DNA from: Granulicella sp.
GTDB taxonomy: Bacteria > Acidobacteriota > Terriglobia > Terriglobales > Acidobacteriaceae
DNA: 24,670 nt
Direction: 5' to 3'
Assembly (NCBI GenBank): GCA_003133205.1
Contig: PKWK01000266.1
Location: forward strand, 1 to 24,670
Shown here: piece after piece, positions 8,601-15,514 of the stretch
Numbering within the stretch: position 1 is the first letter of the stretch
Layout of the letters: each line of letters opens with the position of its first letter
Translations under genes and position numbers: made by a program
The notes under the pieces: model-generated
What the model was told of the DNA's origin: nothing
Seen by the model: the letters and a program-made list of their open reading frames with translations, nothing else
Databases searched by the model: none

Positions 8601-9639
8601 GCTGCATCCGGCTCGCCAGCACAACACACAAACGCCCGCGCAACTCGTCGCGCAGCAGACCGTAGCGCTCGGCCTTCGCGGCCTGCCGCTTCAGCGTGCC
8701 CATCTGCCGCGTGACTTCTTCAAAGATGTCGTTCACACGCGAGAGGTTCAACTTCGCCGATTCCAGGCGTAGTTCCGCGAGCCGCTTCTTGGTCTTGAAC
8801 CGCGTAATGCCGGCCGCCTCTTCGAGAATCGCGCGCCGGTCCATCGGCTTCGAACTCAGGATCTGGCCGATGCGCTCCTGCCCGATGATCGCGTAAGTCT
8901 CGCCGCCGAGCCCGGTTCCCATGAAGATGTCCTGAATGTCGCGCAGGCGGCAAATCTTTCCATTCAGCAGGTACTCCGAATCGCCCGAGCGGAACAGTCG
9001 GCGGGTAATCGTCACCTCGCCTGCACGCACTGGGGAGCGACCAAACTTCCGCCGCCGAATCTTCAGCACCACGCCGTTGCCTGCTGCACCTTCCGCAGAA
9101 CCGGGTGCTCCATTGACGGCAGTCTCGTCGCTGTGAGCCGGCTGAAGCGCCAACGCATCCTCGCCCTCCACCACGTTGCCATCGATCCCAATCACTACGC
9201 CTGGCTGAGCCTCCGCAGTCGCCTCTTCGGTCTCGGCCGCGCGCATCTGCCGCAGTTCCGCCTCATCCCAGTCGCCTGCCAGATCGAGAGCCCGCTCGCT
9301 GCTGCCATCGCTCGACCAGTCGCCCTCGCCAACGGAGCCATCCCCGCCGAGCGCCGCTCCGTCATACACCTCCGGATCGACCAGCGTCAGCGATACCTCA
9401 GCCATGCCGGTCGCCTTGCGCTCGCGCGTGCCGGCGAAGATGACGTCCTCCATCTTTGCCCCGCGCAGGCTCTTGGCCGACTGCTCGCCCAGCACCCACA
9501 TAATGGCGTCCGCGATGTTCGACTTGCCGCAGCCGTTCGGCCCCACCACTGCCGCAATCCCGTCTCCCGAGAGCTGAATCTCCGTTCGGTCGCAGAACGA
9601 TTTGAACCCTAGAATCTGGACCCGTTTGAGCTTGAGCAA
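5695..9639 (-). CDS. smc: Chromosome segregation protein SMC
   Basis: 1314 residues. This is the structural maintenance of chromosomes ATPase that compacts and resolves sister chromosomes with ScpA/ScpB. The start is TTG 9639, preceded by GGGAGGTG, which gives the canonical N-terminus LLKLKRVQILGFKSF. Walker A is GPNGCGKS at residues 33-40. The Q-loop/head continues with YAIIGQERIGQILSSKP. Long coiled coils flank a hinge at about residues 635-785 (VGTLADFLEVDGQYEG onward). The signature LLSGGEKALTALSLL and Walker B FCVLDEVDAPLDE lie near residue 1235. Typical bacterial SMC has about 1150-1200 residues. The excess is mainly an acidic, Gly/Ala-rich insertion at residues 90-207 in the N-terminal head, plus a His-rich loop (HGEHDVHSHGHAS) in the hinge. 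Both ATPase motifs are intact, so it should be functional. Confidence 0.97.
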   Translation of the reverse strand: MLKLKRVQILGFKSFCDRTEIQLSGDGIAAVVGPNGCGKSNIADAIMWVLGEQSAKSLRGAKMEDVIFAGTRERKATGMAEVSLTLVDPEVYDGAALGGDGSVGEGDWSSDGSSERALDLAGDWDEAELRQMRAAETEEATAEAQPGVVIGIDGNVVEGEDALALQPAHSDETAVNGAPGSAEGAAGNGVVLKIRRRKFGRSPVRAGEVTITRRLFRSGDSEYLLNGKICRLRDIQDIFMGTGLGGETYAIIGQERIGQILSSKPMDRRAILEEAAGITRFKTKKRLAELRLESAKLNLSRVNDIFEEVTRQMGTLKRQAAKAERYGLLRDELRGRLCVVLASRMQQLDAEQAAVAAQIAVLTVQIEQQAAAVEAMDAEHTAGVQSGYEFDRQIREAGAQANHSAVELERVTARMAANTDRVAELTARIAAGGADLEQAREQLRVLAGELEGQRSFLENATAEASGSREAAQAQQQRAQEAVRAVTAAEQQAEQNRRSAMQLMQRAAASRNEQAQAEAALGGLESESERLVSESDMARRELAELGLQRGQVAMTFGDVTERLKSLEAEIAELRLKIGGAREQEAAAKRRGDQLRGERATLQGRRSSLDGLIREHSYSTDTVRNIFKANTRNGGSNGLSPVGTLADFLEVDGQYEGVVDEFLRDELNYVVVKSWAAADAGMRMLEADVAGRATFLVHGEHDVHSHGHASETPNPLEGAVALKDCVRVLNGFGTSLEGMLPKLRDGFIAQDAATARRLASEHPRGFFLAPGGEAFHNATVTGGRVREQGPLALKRELSEVQQKLDATEAALAQAELEAAGLERDLRELTAALDAKTVERRDAERESANSGAALRQMESETARIERRLQEWSLASERNREARTQKQELIARRQQEAAAFETEREGLEVQLAELQAQLDGLRGQREALQQAAAEASAALAGLEERRRNAAANYEQTRRMADAQGARITQIEQQMEASAAEKARREQETWELAAQHGLLAETRATALAEGARLTEAANELRGQMAELDAKLRTLRHETEEVREQRANLTARAAKLASDIEHIEATCLNDLGAEASALREDAGVARIEGEALTVEEEAARALKQRLEAMGPVNMMALEEYNETAARHSFLETQRKDLLESIENTQASIKEIDDVSRVKFDQAFAVINENFSVTFAKLFGGGQAFMRLTDEENSAESGIDIVASPPGKKLQNILLLSGGEKALTALSLLVGIFQFQPSPFCVLDEVDAPLDETNVGRFAKLIADMAVTTQFVVITHSKRTMQQADVIYGVTMQEPGVSKIVSVNLSKDKHNRDEQDRRAVA

Positions 9640-9739
9640 ACTACACCTCCCGAAACCGCAACCGCCCTGAGCATCGCACATCGCGCACACTCAGATTTGG
9701 GCTGCCCCTAATCAAGAATGACGCATCAGCACACCTTCT

Positions 9740-9768
9740 AATCTATCCGGTGCAGAAGGAGGGATCAA
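9740..9768 (-). promoter_or_regulatory. Candidate sigma-70 promoter for smc
   Basis: On the minus strand TTGATC (complement of 9763-9768) and TAGATT (complement of 9740-9745) are separated by exactly 17 bases. Each box matches 4 of 6 consensus positions. It would start transcription about 90 bases before the TTG start of smc. Confidence 0.4.
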
Positions 9769-9776
9769 CAATGTAA
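9754..9776 (+). promoter_or_regulatory. Strong Shine-Dalgarno followed by ATG-TAA start-stop
   Basis: AGAAGGAGGG at 9754-9763 is a near-perfect anti-16S match. Seven bases later comes ATG (9771-9773), immediately followed by TAA. It is the best ribosome-binding site in the window, yet the ORF has one codon. It may be a decayed gene start, a ribosome-stalling start-stop element in a leader, or chance, since on the other strand the same bases lie in the candidate smc promoter. Confidence 0.3.
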
Positions 9777-9787
9777 ACCCCACATCT

Positions 9788-9796
9788 TGTGGATAA
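9788..9796 (-). promoter_or_regulatory. DnaA-box-like 9-mer
   Basis: TGTGGATAA on the plus strand is the exact complement of the classical DnaA box TTATCCACA. It overlaps a small hairpin (CCACA-TCT-TGTGG). It is a single copy with no cluster and no AT-rich unwinding element, so this is not an origin. DnaA control of smc or of the cytochrome operon is possible but unproven. Confidence 0.35.
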
Positions 9797-10096
9797 CCGG
9801 CCTCCAACCCTACAAATGGGCTGCCCTGACCAAATGCCGTGCGGGACCACCCGCCGCACGACCCTTGGTAACAAGCTTACCGCTTTGCACCGAGCGCCGC
9901 ATCAGGGCCTTGTGAAAAGACCTCGTTTTCTGCCCTCCACAATGAGGTTCTCACCCATTTGGCCCACCCAACACTACACACCTGTGCTCCCGGTCACATA
10001 CAGCCGTGCCATGTATGCCTTATCACTGAATCAGCCAGTTGTTCTTCTCTAACTCTCGTCAGGGCCCCGGTCATCACTGGAAGGAAATCTCGCTCC

Positions 10097-10567
10097 ATGA
10101 AGCTTTTCAAAGATGCAGGACATCTTCTCCGGTTCGCTTTTCTGTTCGTAATCGCCTTCGTGGTGTTTCTTGTGATCCGGCACTTCGTTGTCCCGAAGAG
10201 CTTCGGAGAATATGGTCACTACCGCGGGGCCGCCATCGCTGAGATCGCCGCGCGCCCGGTCCACTACGCCGGCCACGATACCTGCGAGACCTGTCACACA
10301 GACATTCTGGAAATGAAGAAGGTCGGCAAGCACGCGAACGTCAATTGCGAAGCCTGCCACGGTCCGCTGGCGAAACATGCCGACGACCCCTCGATCATGC
10401 CCGCCAAGCTGGACACGGCGGTCCTGTGTATCCGCTGTCATGCGGCCAGCGCCGCCAAACCCAAGGGATTCCCGCAAGTCGACGCGGACCAGCACTCTGC
10501 CGGTCTAGCCTGCGAAACCTGTCACAAGCCGCATAGCCCGGCTCTTGCGGCTGGAGGTACCAAGTGA
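10097..10567 (+). CDS. Membrane-anchored tetraheme cytochrome c
   Basis: 156 residues from ATG 10097, with AAGGAAA about 10 bases upstream. One N-terminal transmembrane helix (residues 10-32, LLRFAFLFVIAFVVFLVIRH) is not followed by an obvious cleavage site, so the protein is probably anchored with its heme domain in the periplasm. Four CxxCH heme-c sites lie at residues 63-67, 84-88, 111-115 and 139-143. Extra histidines (for example H79, H94, H133, H146) can serve as distal ligands. The small size and heme spacing resemble cytochrome c3/c7-type or NapC-NrfH-like electron carriers; I cannot assign a subfamily. It overlaps the next gene by four bases (GTGA). It probably exchanges electrons between the ferredoxin/NrfD pair and periplasmic partners. 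Confidence 0.9.
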   Translation: MKLFKDAGHLLRFAFLFVIAFVVFLVIRHFVVPKSFGEYGHYRGAAIAEIAARPVHYAGHDTCETCHTDILEMKKVGKHANVNCEACHGPLAKHADDPSIMPAKLDTAVLCIRCHAASAAKPKGFPQVDADQHSAGLACETCHKPHSPALAAGGTK

Positions 10568-11295
10568 ACGTCAACCGACGCCATTTTCTCATCATGCTGC
10601 CCGCAGCGGCGATCGCCTGGAAGTACGTGCTCGCCGGAACTCCGGAGGCCTCGCCGAACTATACGATGACCGACCACTGGTGGAGCATGCTGATCGACAT
10701 CCCCAAGTGCATCGGCTGCGGCAACTGCGTTCGCGCCTGCGCGGCGGAGAACGACGTGCCCGAGGGACACTTCCGGACGTGGGTCGAACGCTACCACGTG
10801 ACCGACACGAACATGGAAAGTCCAGAGGTCATCTCGCCCGACGGCGGCAAGGAAGGATTTCCCACCGTTGCCGAAGATGCGGGCAAGTATTTCTTCGTTC
10901 CGAAGATGTGCAACCAATGCGCGGATTCGCCGTGTACCCAGGTTTGCCCGGTCGGCGCAACATTTACCACGCCGGACGGCGTCGTGCTGGTGGACCAGAC
11001 CTACTGCCTCGGCTGCGCCTACTGCGTGCAGGCATGCCCGTACGGCTGTCGCTACATCCATCCGGAGAAGAGGGTCGCGGATAAGTGCACGCTCTGCTAT
11101 CACCGGATTACCAAGGGCCTGACCACCGCGTGCGCTGAGAACTGCCCAACCGGGGCGCGGCAACTGGCCGACCTGAAGAATCCGAACGACCCAATTCACG
11201 CCTTCCTGAAGACCCATCACGTTCAGGTGCTGAAGCCACAGATGGCCACGGGTGCAAAGGTCTACTACAACGAGTTGGACGGCGCGGTCCGATAG
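10564..11295 (+). CDS. Tat-exported 4x[4Fe-4S] ferredoxin-like subunit (NrfC/DmsB/HybA type)
   Basis: 243 residues from GTG 10564, which overlaps the cytochrome stop; GGAGG lies 7 bases upstream. A twin-arginine signal (NRRHFLIMLPAAAIAW) starts at residue 4, so the folded protein should be exported. Cysteine groups for four cubane clusters follow in the family order: CIGCGNCVRAC from residue 49, CNQCADSPCTQVCP from 116, CLGCAYCVQACP from 148, and CTLCYHRITKG from 175 with CAENCP after it. Proteins of this type wire a catalytic or cytochrome subunit to an NrfD-type quinone-binding membrane subunit, which is exactly the next gene. No catalytic molybdopterin subunit lies nearby. Confidence 0.92.
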   Translation: MNVNRRHFLIMLPAAAIAWKYVLAGTPEASPNYTMTDHWWSMLIDIPKCIGCGNCVRACAAENDVPEGHFRTWVERYHVTDTNMESPEVISPDGGKEGFPTVAEDAGKYFFVPKMCNQCADSPCTQVCPVGATFTTPDGVVLVDQTYCLGCAYCVQACPYGCRYIHPEKRVADKCTLCYHRITKGLTTACAENCPTGARQLADLKNPNDPIHAFLKTHHVQVLKPQMATGAKVYYNELDGAVR

Positions 11296-11337
11296 TGATT
11301 TCCATGACTGGCTGTGAACACAAGATTGGGGAGCGTT

Positions 11338-12528
11338 ATGAACGGTGTTGAAGGCTACATGTATCCAAACGAAGTCAATCTCATTTGGAGCGTGCTGATT
11401 GTTCTCTACCCCTATATCACGGGGTTGGTCGCAGGCGCATTCATTCTGGCGTCGCTCGAGCGCATCTTCAACGTCGAGGCGGTGAAGCCTACTTACAGGT
11501 TGGCGCTGCTCACCGCGCTGTCGTTTCTGATCGTCGCCCCGTTGCCCCTGCAGTTGCACCTCGGACATCCAGAGCGTTCTCCGGAAATGTACTTCACTCC
11601 CCACGCCACTTCTGCCATGGCGATGTTTGGCTTCGTGTACCTGTGGTACCTGATGGCCGTCCTGGTCTTCGAAATCTGGCTGGACTATAGGCGCGACATC
11701 GTTCTGTTGTCTCAGACCACCACGGGATGGAAGCGGCTGCTCTATCGCGTAATGACGCTCGGCTCCAACAACATCAGCGAGCGTGCTCTTGCAATTGACT
11801 ACAAGGTGGGCTGGATCGTCACCCTGATCGGTATACCGTCTGCCTTCATCCTCCACGGATACGTCGGCTTCATCTTCGGCTCCATCAAGGCGAACCCCTG
11901 GTGGAACTCGCCGTTGATGCCGGTAGTCTTCATCTTCTCGGCCATGGTTTCCGGCATTGCGGGGGTCATGCTGCTGTACATGGTGACGACGAGGTGGCGC
12001 AAGTTGCCGATCAACATGCCCTGCGTGGACACCATCGCGATGTATCTCTTCTACATCTTCATCATCGACTTCAGCCTGGAGATGCTGGACCTGATCCACC
12101 GCACCTATGAAGCGGACGAGTCGTTCCGCAGCCTCCACTTCATGGTGCACACCAAACTTTACTTCTCGCAGATCATTCTGCAGATCTTGGTAGGCACGGT
12201 GACTCCAATCATCCTGCTAGGAATCGTTCAGGTTACAAAGCTCTCCGCGATGGTTCGGCGACGCATTTATTTTGTGGCCGGCTGCCTTGTCCAGGTAGGC
12301 ATCTTCGCCATGCGCTGGAACGTCGTGATCGGCGGGCAATTGTTCTCCAAGAGCTTTCTCGGATACACGACGTACAAGATGAGCCTGGTCACCAAAGAGG
12401 GATTGCTCGCGGCGATTGTTCTAAGCATTCTTCCGCTTGTGATTCTGGCGGTTTTGGTAAGACTGCTGCCTCCGTGGCCGGAGAACGAGAACGGCTTGAT
12501 CGAAGCCGCCTCCACGCCCACGACCTAG
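11338..12528 (+). CDS. nrfD: NrfD/PsrC-family integral membrane subunit
   Basis: 396 residues from ATG 11338, preceded by GGGGAG; a GTG at 11314 is in frame but less well supported. It is a polytopic inner-membrane protein with about 9-10 hydrophobic helices (for example LIWSVLIVLYPYITGLVAGA at the N-terminus and LLAAIVLSILPLVILAVLV at the C-terminus). The HGYVGFIFGSIKANPWWNSP segment followed by PVVF matches the conserved periplasmic-side motif of NrfD/PsrC proteins, which bind menaquinol or menaquinone. With the preceding ferredoxin and cytochrome it should form a quinone-cytochrome electron-transfer complex, by analogy with parts of Nrf, Qrc, Mcc and alternative complex III. Direction of electron flow is not determinable here. 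Confidence 0.9.
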   Translation: MNGVEGYMYPNEVNLIWSVLIVLYPYITGLVAGAFILASLERIFNVEAVKPTYRLALLTALSFLIVAPLPLQLHLGHPERSPEMYFTPHATSAMAMFGFVYLWYLMAVLVFEIWLDYRRDIVLLSQTTTGWKRLLYRVMTLGSNNISERALAIDYKVGWIVTLIGIPSAFILHGYVGFIFGSIKANPWWNSPLMPVVFIFSAMVSGIAGVMLLYMVTTRWRKLPINMPCVDTIAMYLFYIFIIDFSLEMLDLIHRTYEADESFRSLHFMVHTKLYFSQIILQILVGTVTPIILLGIVQVTKLSAMVRRRIYFVAGCLVQVGIFAMRWNVVIGGQLFSKSFLGYTTYKMSLVTKEGLLAAIVLSILPLVILAVLVRLLPPWPENENGLIEAASTPTT

Positions 12529-12564
12529 AGGCAGGCTTCAAGCCTGTGTCCGAAGCGGGTCACG

Positions 12565-14289
12565 ATGAGGAACGATCTTCCCGAAATCCTAACTCGGCTC
12601 AATCATCGACTGGAGACGCTGGAGCAGCGTGTCACCCTCCTCGAGCATCCATCCGAAGTCGTCTCACCAATCCCATTAGCCGCTCCAAGCCAAGCCGAGA
12701 TTGCGCCGCTGCAGGCCGCAGAGTCTTCCTCCTTTGCAGAAGCCGGAGCAACATTTCCGGTCCTCGGCAAAGCCATGCTCGGCCTGGCCGGAGCCTATGT
12801 GCTTCGAGCCGTCGCGGAATCGGGTTCGTTCCCCAAACTGGCAGTGATCGTCCTCGCCATCGCATACGCGGGCATGTGGTTGATTTGGGCGGTTCGGGTT
12901 CCTGCGAAGGAATGGTTTGCCAGCACCACCTATGCCGGCACGTCCGCATTGATCCTTGCTCCCATGCTCTGGGAACTCACGCTGCGCTTCAAGTTCATGT
13001 CGCCCTCGGTGGCGGCTGGCGTGCTTGGCGCGGTCGTATTCGCCGCCCATGCGCTTGCTTGGAAGCGCAATCTAACTTCCGTTGTGTGGGTAACCGATAT
13101 CGCTGCGGCGGTTGCGGCGATTGCTTTGTTGATTGCCACGCACGATATGATGCCCTTCCTTTCCGTACTCCTGCTGATGGCGCTGCTCAGCGAAGTCGCG
13201 GCAGCCCGCAATCGCTGGATGAGCGTCCGGCCCGTGGTGGTGGCAGCCGTGGATATTGCCATCTGGGCCCTGATCGGCATCTACGCCAGCCCGGAGAGTA
13301 GCCGCGCGGATTACGGCAACCTCAGCACAAGTGGCCTATTGGCGCCTGCCTTGCTTCTGCTCTTGATCTATGGAAGCAGCATCGCCCTGCGGACGACGCT
13401 GCTTCGGCAGCGAATGACATTGTTCGAGGCCGGCCAGGCGATGATCGCGTTCCTGCTTGCCGCCGATGCTGTGAATCATTTCGGATCGCCGGGTAGCGCA
13501 ACCCTATTCGGAGTCTTCTGCCTGCTGCTCGCTCCCGCATGCTACGCGGCCGCCTTTCTCCTCTTCGACAGGGTTTCCGAACGCCGCAACTACCACGTCT
13601 ATTCCACCTGGGCCGGAGCCCTTTCCCTGGCAGGTTGCTTCTTATGTCTGAGCCCGCTGTGGCTCGCCACGTGCCTGGGTATGGCCGCTATTGTGGCAAC
13701 CGTACTGGGAGCCCGGGCGTCACGCCTGACCCTGGAGTTCCATGGCCTTGCCTACCTAATCGCGGCAGCGTACGCATGCGGATTGTTGCAGTATGCCGGC
13801 CATGCGCTGGCGGGGACCTTCCCTGCACCGCCGAATGCGATCGCCTGGGTCATCTCCGCCTCTGCGGTCCTCTGCTATGCGGCCGGCGGTCAACTCCAGG
13901 GAGGACTGTGGAAACTGAAGCTCTTTCAGGTACTCTCGGCAACTCTGGCGGTGGGCGCGTTGGCCACGGCTTTGGTGTCTGCGCTGGTGGGTCTCACGTC
14001 AGCCGTGATCACTCCAGGCACCTCCCATGTTGCCGTCATCCGCACCCTTACAGCCTGTGCATTGGCGCTTGCGCTCGCCTTCTTTGGGCCGCGCTGGCAT
14101 CGGATCGAATTGGTATGGGTTACGTACGCGACGCTCGCGTTCGTCGCGGCGAAGTTGCTGCTTGAAGACCTGCGGCAGGGCCACCCGGAATTCATCGCCG
14201 CGTCGATCTTCCTCTATGCCGTCACTTTGATCCTGGTTCCCCAACTGGTGCGTAGATCAACCAGAAAGGCACCCACACTCGCATCATGA
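12565..14289 (+). CDS. Large polytopic membrane protein, DUF2339-like
   Basis: 574 residues from ATG 12565, 36 bases after nrfD. The N-terminus is a short predicted coiled coil (LTRLNHRLETLEQRVTLLE), followed by a Pro/Ala linker and then about 14-16 hydrophobic helices to the end. This architecture, a coiled coil followed by many helices, recalls the DUF2339 family of membrane proteins of unknown function, but the match is by overall shape only. There are no transporter signatures, heme ligands or metal motifs that I can see. No strong ribosome-binding site precedes the ATG. Close spacing suggests co-transcription with the redox operon; a functional link is unproven. Confidence 0.7.
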   Translation: MRNDLPEILTRLNHRLETLEQRVTLLEHPSEVVSPIPLAAPSQAEIAPLQAAESSSFAEAGATFPVLGKAMLGLAGAYVLRAVAESGSFPKLAVIVLAIAYAGMWLIWAVRVPAKEWFASTTYAGTSALILAPMLWELTLRFKFMSPSVAAGVLGAVVFAAHALAWKRNLTSVVWVTDIAAAVAAIALLIATHDMMPFLSVLLLMALLSEVAAARNRWMSVRPVVVAAVDIAIWALIGIYASPESSRADYGNLSTSGLLAPALLLLLIYGSSIALRTTLLRQRMTLFEAGQAMIAFLLAADAVNHFGSPGSATLFGVFCLLLAPACYAAAFLLFDRVSERRNYHVYSTWAGALSLAGCFLCLSPLWLATCLGMAAIVATVLGARASRLTLEFHGLAYLIAAAYACGLLQYAGHALAGTFPAPPNAIAWVISASAVLCYAAGGQLQGGLWKLKLFQVLSATLAVGALATALVSALVGLTSAVITPGTSHVAVIRTLTACALALALAFFGPRWHRIELVWVTYATLAFVAAKLLLEDLRQGHPEFIAASIFLYAVTLILVPQLVRRSTRKAPTLAS

Positions 14290-14322
14290 GTTGTTAGCGG
14301 CCGGTCCAGAATCAGCGAGGCG

Positions 14323-15147
14323 CTAGGGCCGGCGGCGGTAGCGGATGGCGAACTCGTAGTCAGGATTGGGCGGAAACAGCCGCGCAACCAGGCGGAGGCG
14401 TTCAGCGAGCGCCTGCGGAGCAAGCAGCGGGTACTCGCGCTCGCGCAGTTCCGAGTAGTCAAAGTCCACCGAGAGCGAAAGCATGTAGATCGCGGCGGCA
14501 TCGGAGAACGCGGCGTCGAGAAAATCCGTCTTAGCCTTCTCGTCGATGCGAGGCTTGCCGTCCCGGGCTGCATTCTCGCCGCCGCCGAGGGCAAGCGCGC
14601 GGGTCTCCCAGGAATCCTGACTGGTCTCTCCGCGCACATCGGCGACCGCCTGGTTCCACGCCACTTCGGCGAAACTCTCGGAGACGCCGGCTTCGTCGAC
14701 GAAGGCGTGGCCCACATTGATGAAAAACTCAAACGCCAGCGAGAAGCGATCGTTAAGCAAGCGGGTAGAAATGAAAACCCCTTCGCACCCGCCTTCCAGT
14801 CCGCATTCGCTCGCTCCCAGAGTCACATTGCGATGGCAGATGGCGAGGTCGGCGAGGTCGGTGGTGTATTCCGCCGAGATCATCGTCGCCTCATTGCCGC
14901 TGCGATGCCCGGCGGCCTCCCCGCTGCGCCCCTCGGCCAGCGCGAGCGGCACAAAGTAGTAGACCTTGCGGGCAAGCGCGGTGGCCACGGTGGCCGGGAC
15001 CGCCTGCACGATGCGGACGAGTTCGGCGTCATCGATGGCGGTGTCGCCATACACCGCAAAGTGGATGCCGTTGAGCGACTTGCGCACGGTCACCTCCCGA
15101 GCCACTTGCGTCGCCTGCACCAACCCGCCCTGAATGCCCTCAGCCAT
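14323..15147 (-). CDS. Unrecognised conserved-looking protein
   Basis: About 274 residues if it starts at ATG 15147, which has GTGAGG just upstream; in-frame ATGs at 15168 and 15189 are alternatives, and the frame extends to 15357 without a good start. It looks soluble and has no signal peptide. Features visible: an N-terminal segment with KSLNGIHFAVYGDTAIDDAE, a block CHRNVTLGASECGLEGGCEG with three cysteines and a histidine that could bind metal, an aromatic helix (FSLAFEFFINVGHAFVDEAG), and a C-terminal block with YSELREREYPLLAPQALAER. Codon use is G/C-third rich, as in its neighbours. No family recognised. It is divergent from the small membrane protein at 15188, so their promoters overlap within a very short spacer. 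Confidence 0.7.
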   Translation of the reverse strand: MAEGIQGGLVQATQVAREVTVRKSLNGIHFAVYGDTAIDDAELVRIVQAVPATVATALARKVYYFVPLALAEGRSGEAAGHRSGNEATMISAEYTTDLADLAICHRNVTLGASECGLEGGCEGVFISTRLLNDRFSLAFEFFINVGHAFVDEAGVSESFAEVAWNQAVADVRGETSQDSWETRALALGGGENAARDGKPRIDEKAKTDFLDAAFSDAAAIYMLSLSVDFDYSELREREYPLLAPQALAERLRLVARLFPPNPDYEFAIRYRRRP

Positions 15148-15187
15148 GATCCTCACGCCTTCCGCCATAAGACGATATTCTACCTGC

Positions 15188-15505
15188 ATGACAGAATCTT
15201 CCCCTACACCCGCGCACGCAACCCCACGAACCTTTGGCGCGGGATACCTGTTCGGCATGCCGCTCGGCGACCTGGGCTGGTTCGGCAGCCTGCTGATCGG
15301 GGTCGCATCGGGCTTTATCGCGTTCTTCGCGTCGACCTTCTGCGCAATCGTCTTCATCCTCGTTTACAACACCGCGACGCACGGCACCATCGATTTTGCG
15401 CTGAGCTATCGCCGCGTGGGTTTCCCCATCGGCGTCGTCGTGATGATCGCCGCGCTCAGCTACCTTGGCACGCTTTGGCTGAAGCGGATTCTGCGCCGGA
15501 GCTGA
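15188..15505 (+). CDS. Small two-helix membrane protein
   Basis: 105 residues from ATG 15188. A Thr/Pro-rich N-terminal tail is followed by two predicted transmembrane segments (LLIGVASGFIAFFASTFCAI and VGFPIGVVVMIAALSYLGTL), separated by a short polar loop, and a basic C-terminus (KRILRRS), so both termini are probably cytoplasmic. Translation could instead begin at upstream in-frame codons (GTG/ATG from 15134), but these overlap the divergent gene. It lies 9 bases before the methyltransferase, suggesting an operon. Function unknown. Confidence 0.7.
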   Translation: MTESSPTPAHATPRTFGAGYLFGMPLGDLGWFGSLLIGVASGFIAFFASTFCAIVFILVYNTATHGTIDFALSYRRVGFPIGVVVMIAALSYLGTLWLKRILRRS

Positions 15506-15514
15506 ACGGACTTC

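Larger units (their letters stand above)
9640..10096. other. Divergent spacer between smc and the cytochrome operon
   Basis: About 460 bases without a supported gene. It holds a candidate smc promoter, an ideal Shine-Dalgarno followed by ATG-TAA, a DnaA-box-like 9-mer, and a weak hairpin (GTGCGG 9839-9844 with CCGCAC 9854-9859), each of the first three listed separately. Short open frames around 9789-10052 have no ribosome-binding site and no G/C-third-position bias, so I do not call them genes. The promoter of the cytochrome operon should lie in 9860-10080, but I could not pick out boxes with confidence. Confidence 0.5.

Noticed and set aside
7798..8772. 324-residue plus-strand frame inside smc
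   Set aside because: Antisense of the smc coiled coil; Leu/Arg/His-rich, as expected from complementing Ala/Glu/Gln codons.
9839..9859. Hairpin GTGCGG / CCGCAC as a terminator
   Set aside because: Six-base stem with a 9-base loop and no T-run on either strand, and no gene ends nearby.
9640..10096. Replication origin suggested by the DnaA-box-like 9-mer
   Set aside because: Only one box, no cluster, no AT-rich region and no dnaA, dnaN or parAB nearby.
10522..12150. 542-residue open frame on the minus strand
   Set aside because: It lies opposite the ferredoxin and NrfD genes, which have complete family motifs; its sequence is a His/Asp/Val-rich shadow with no start signal.
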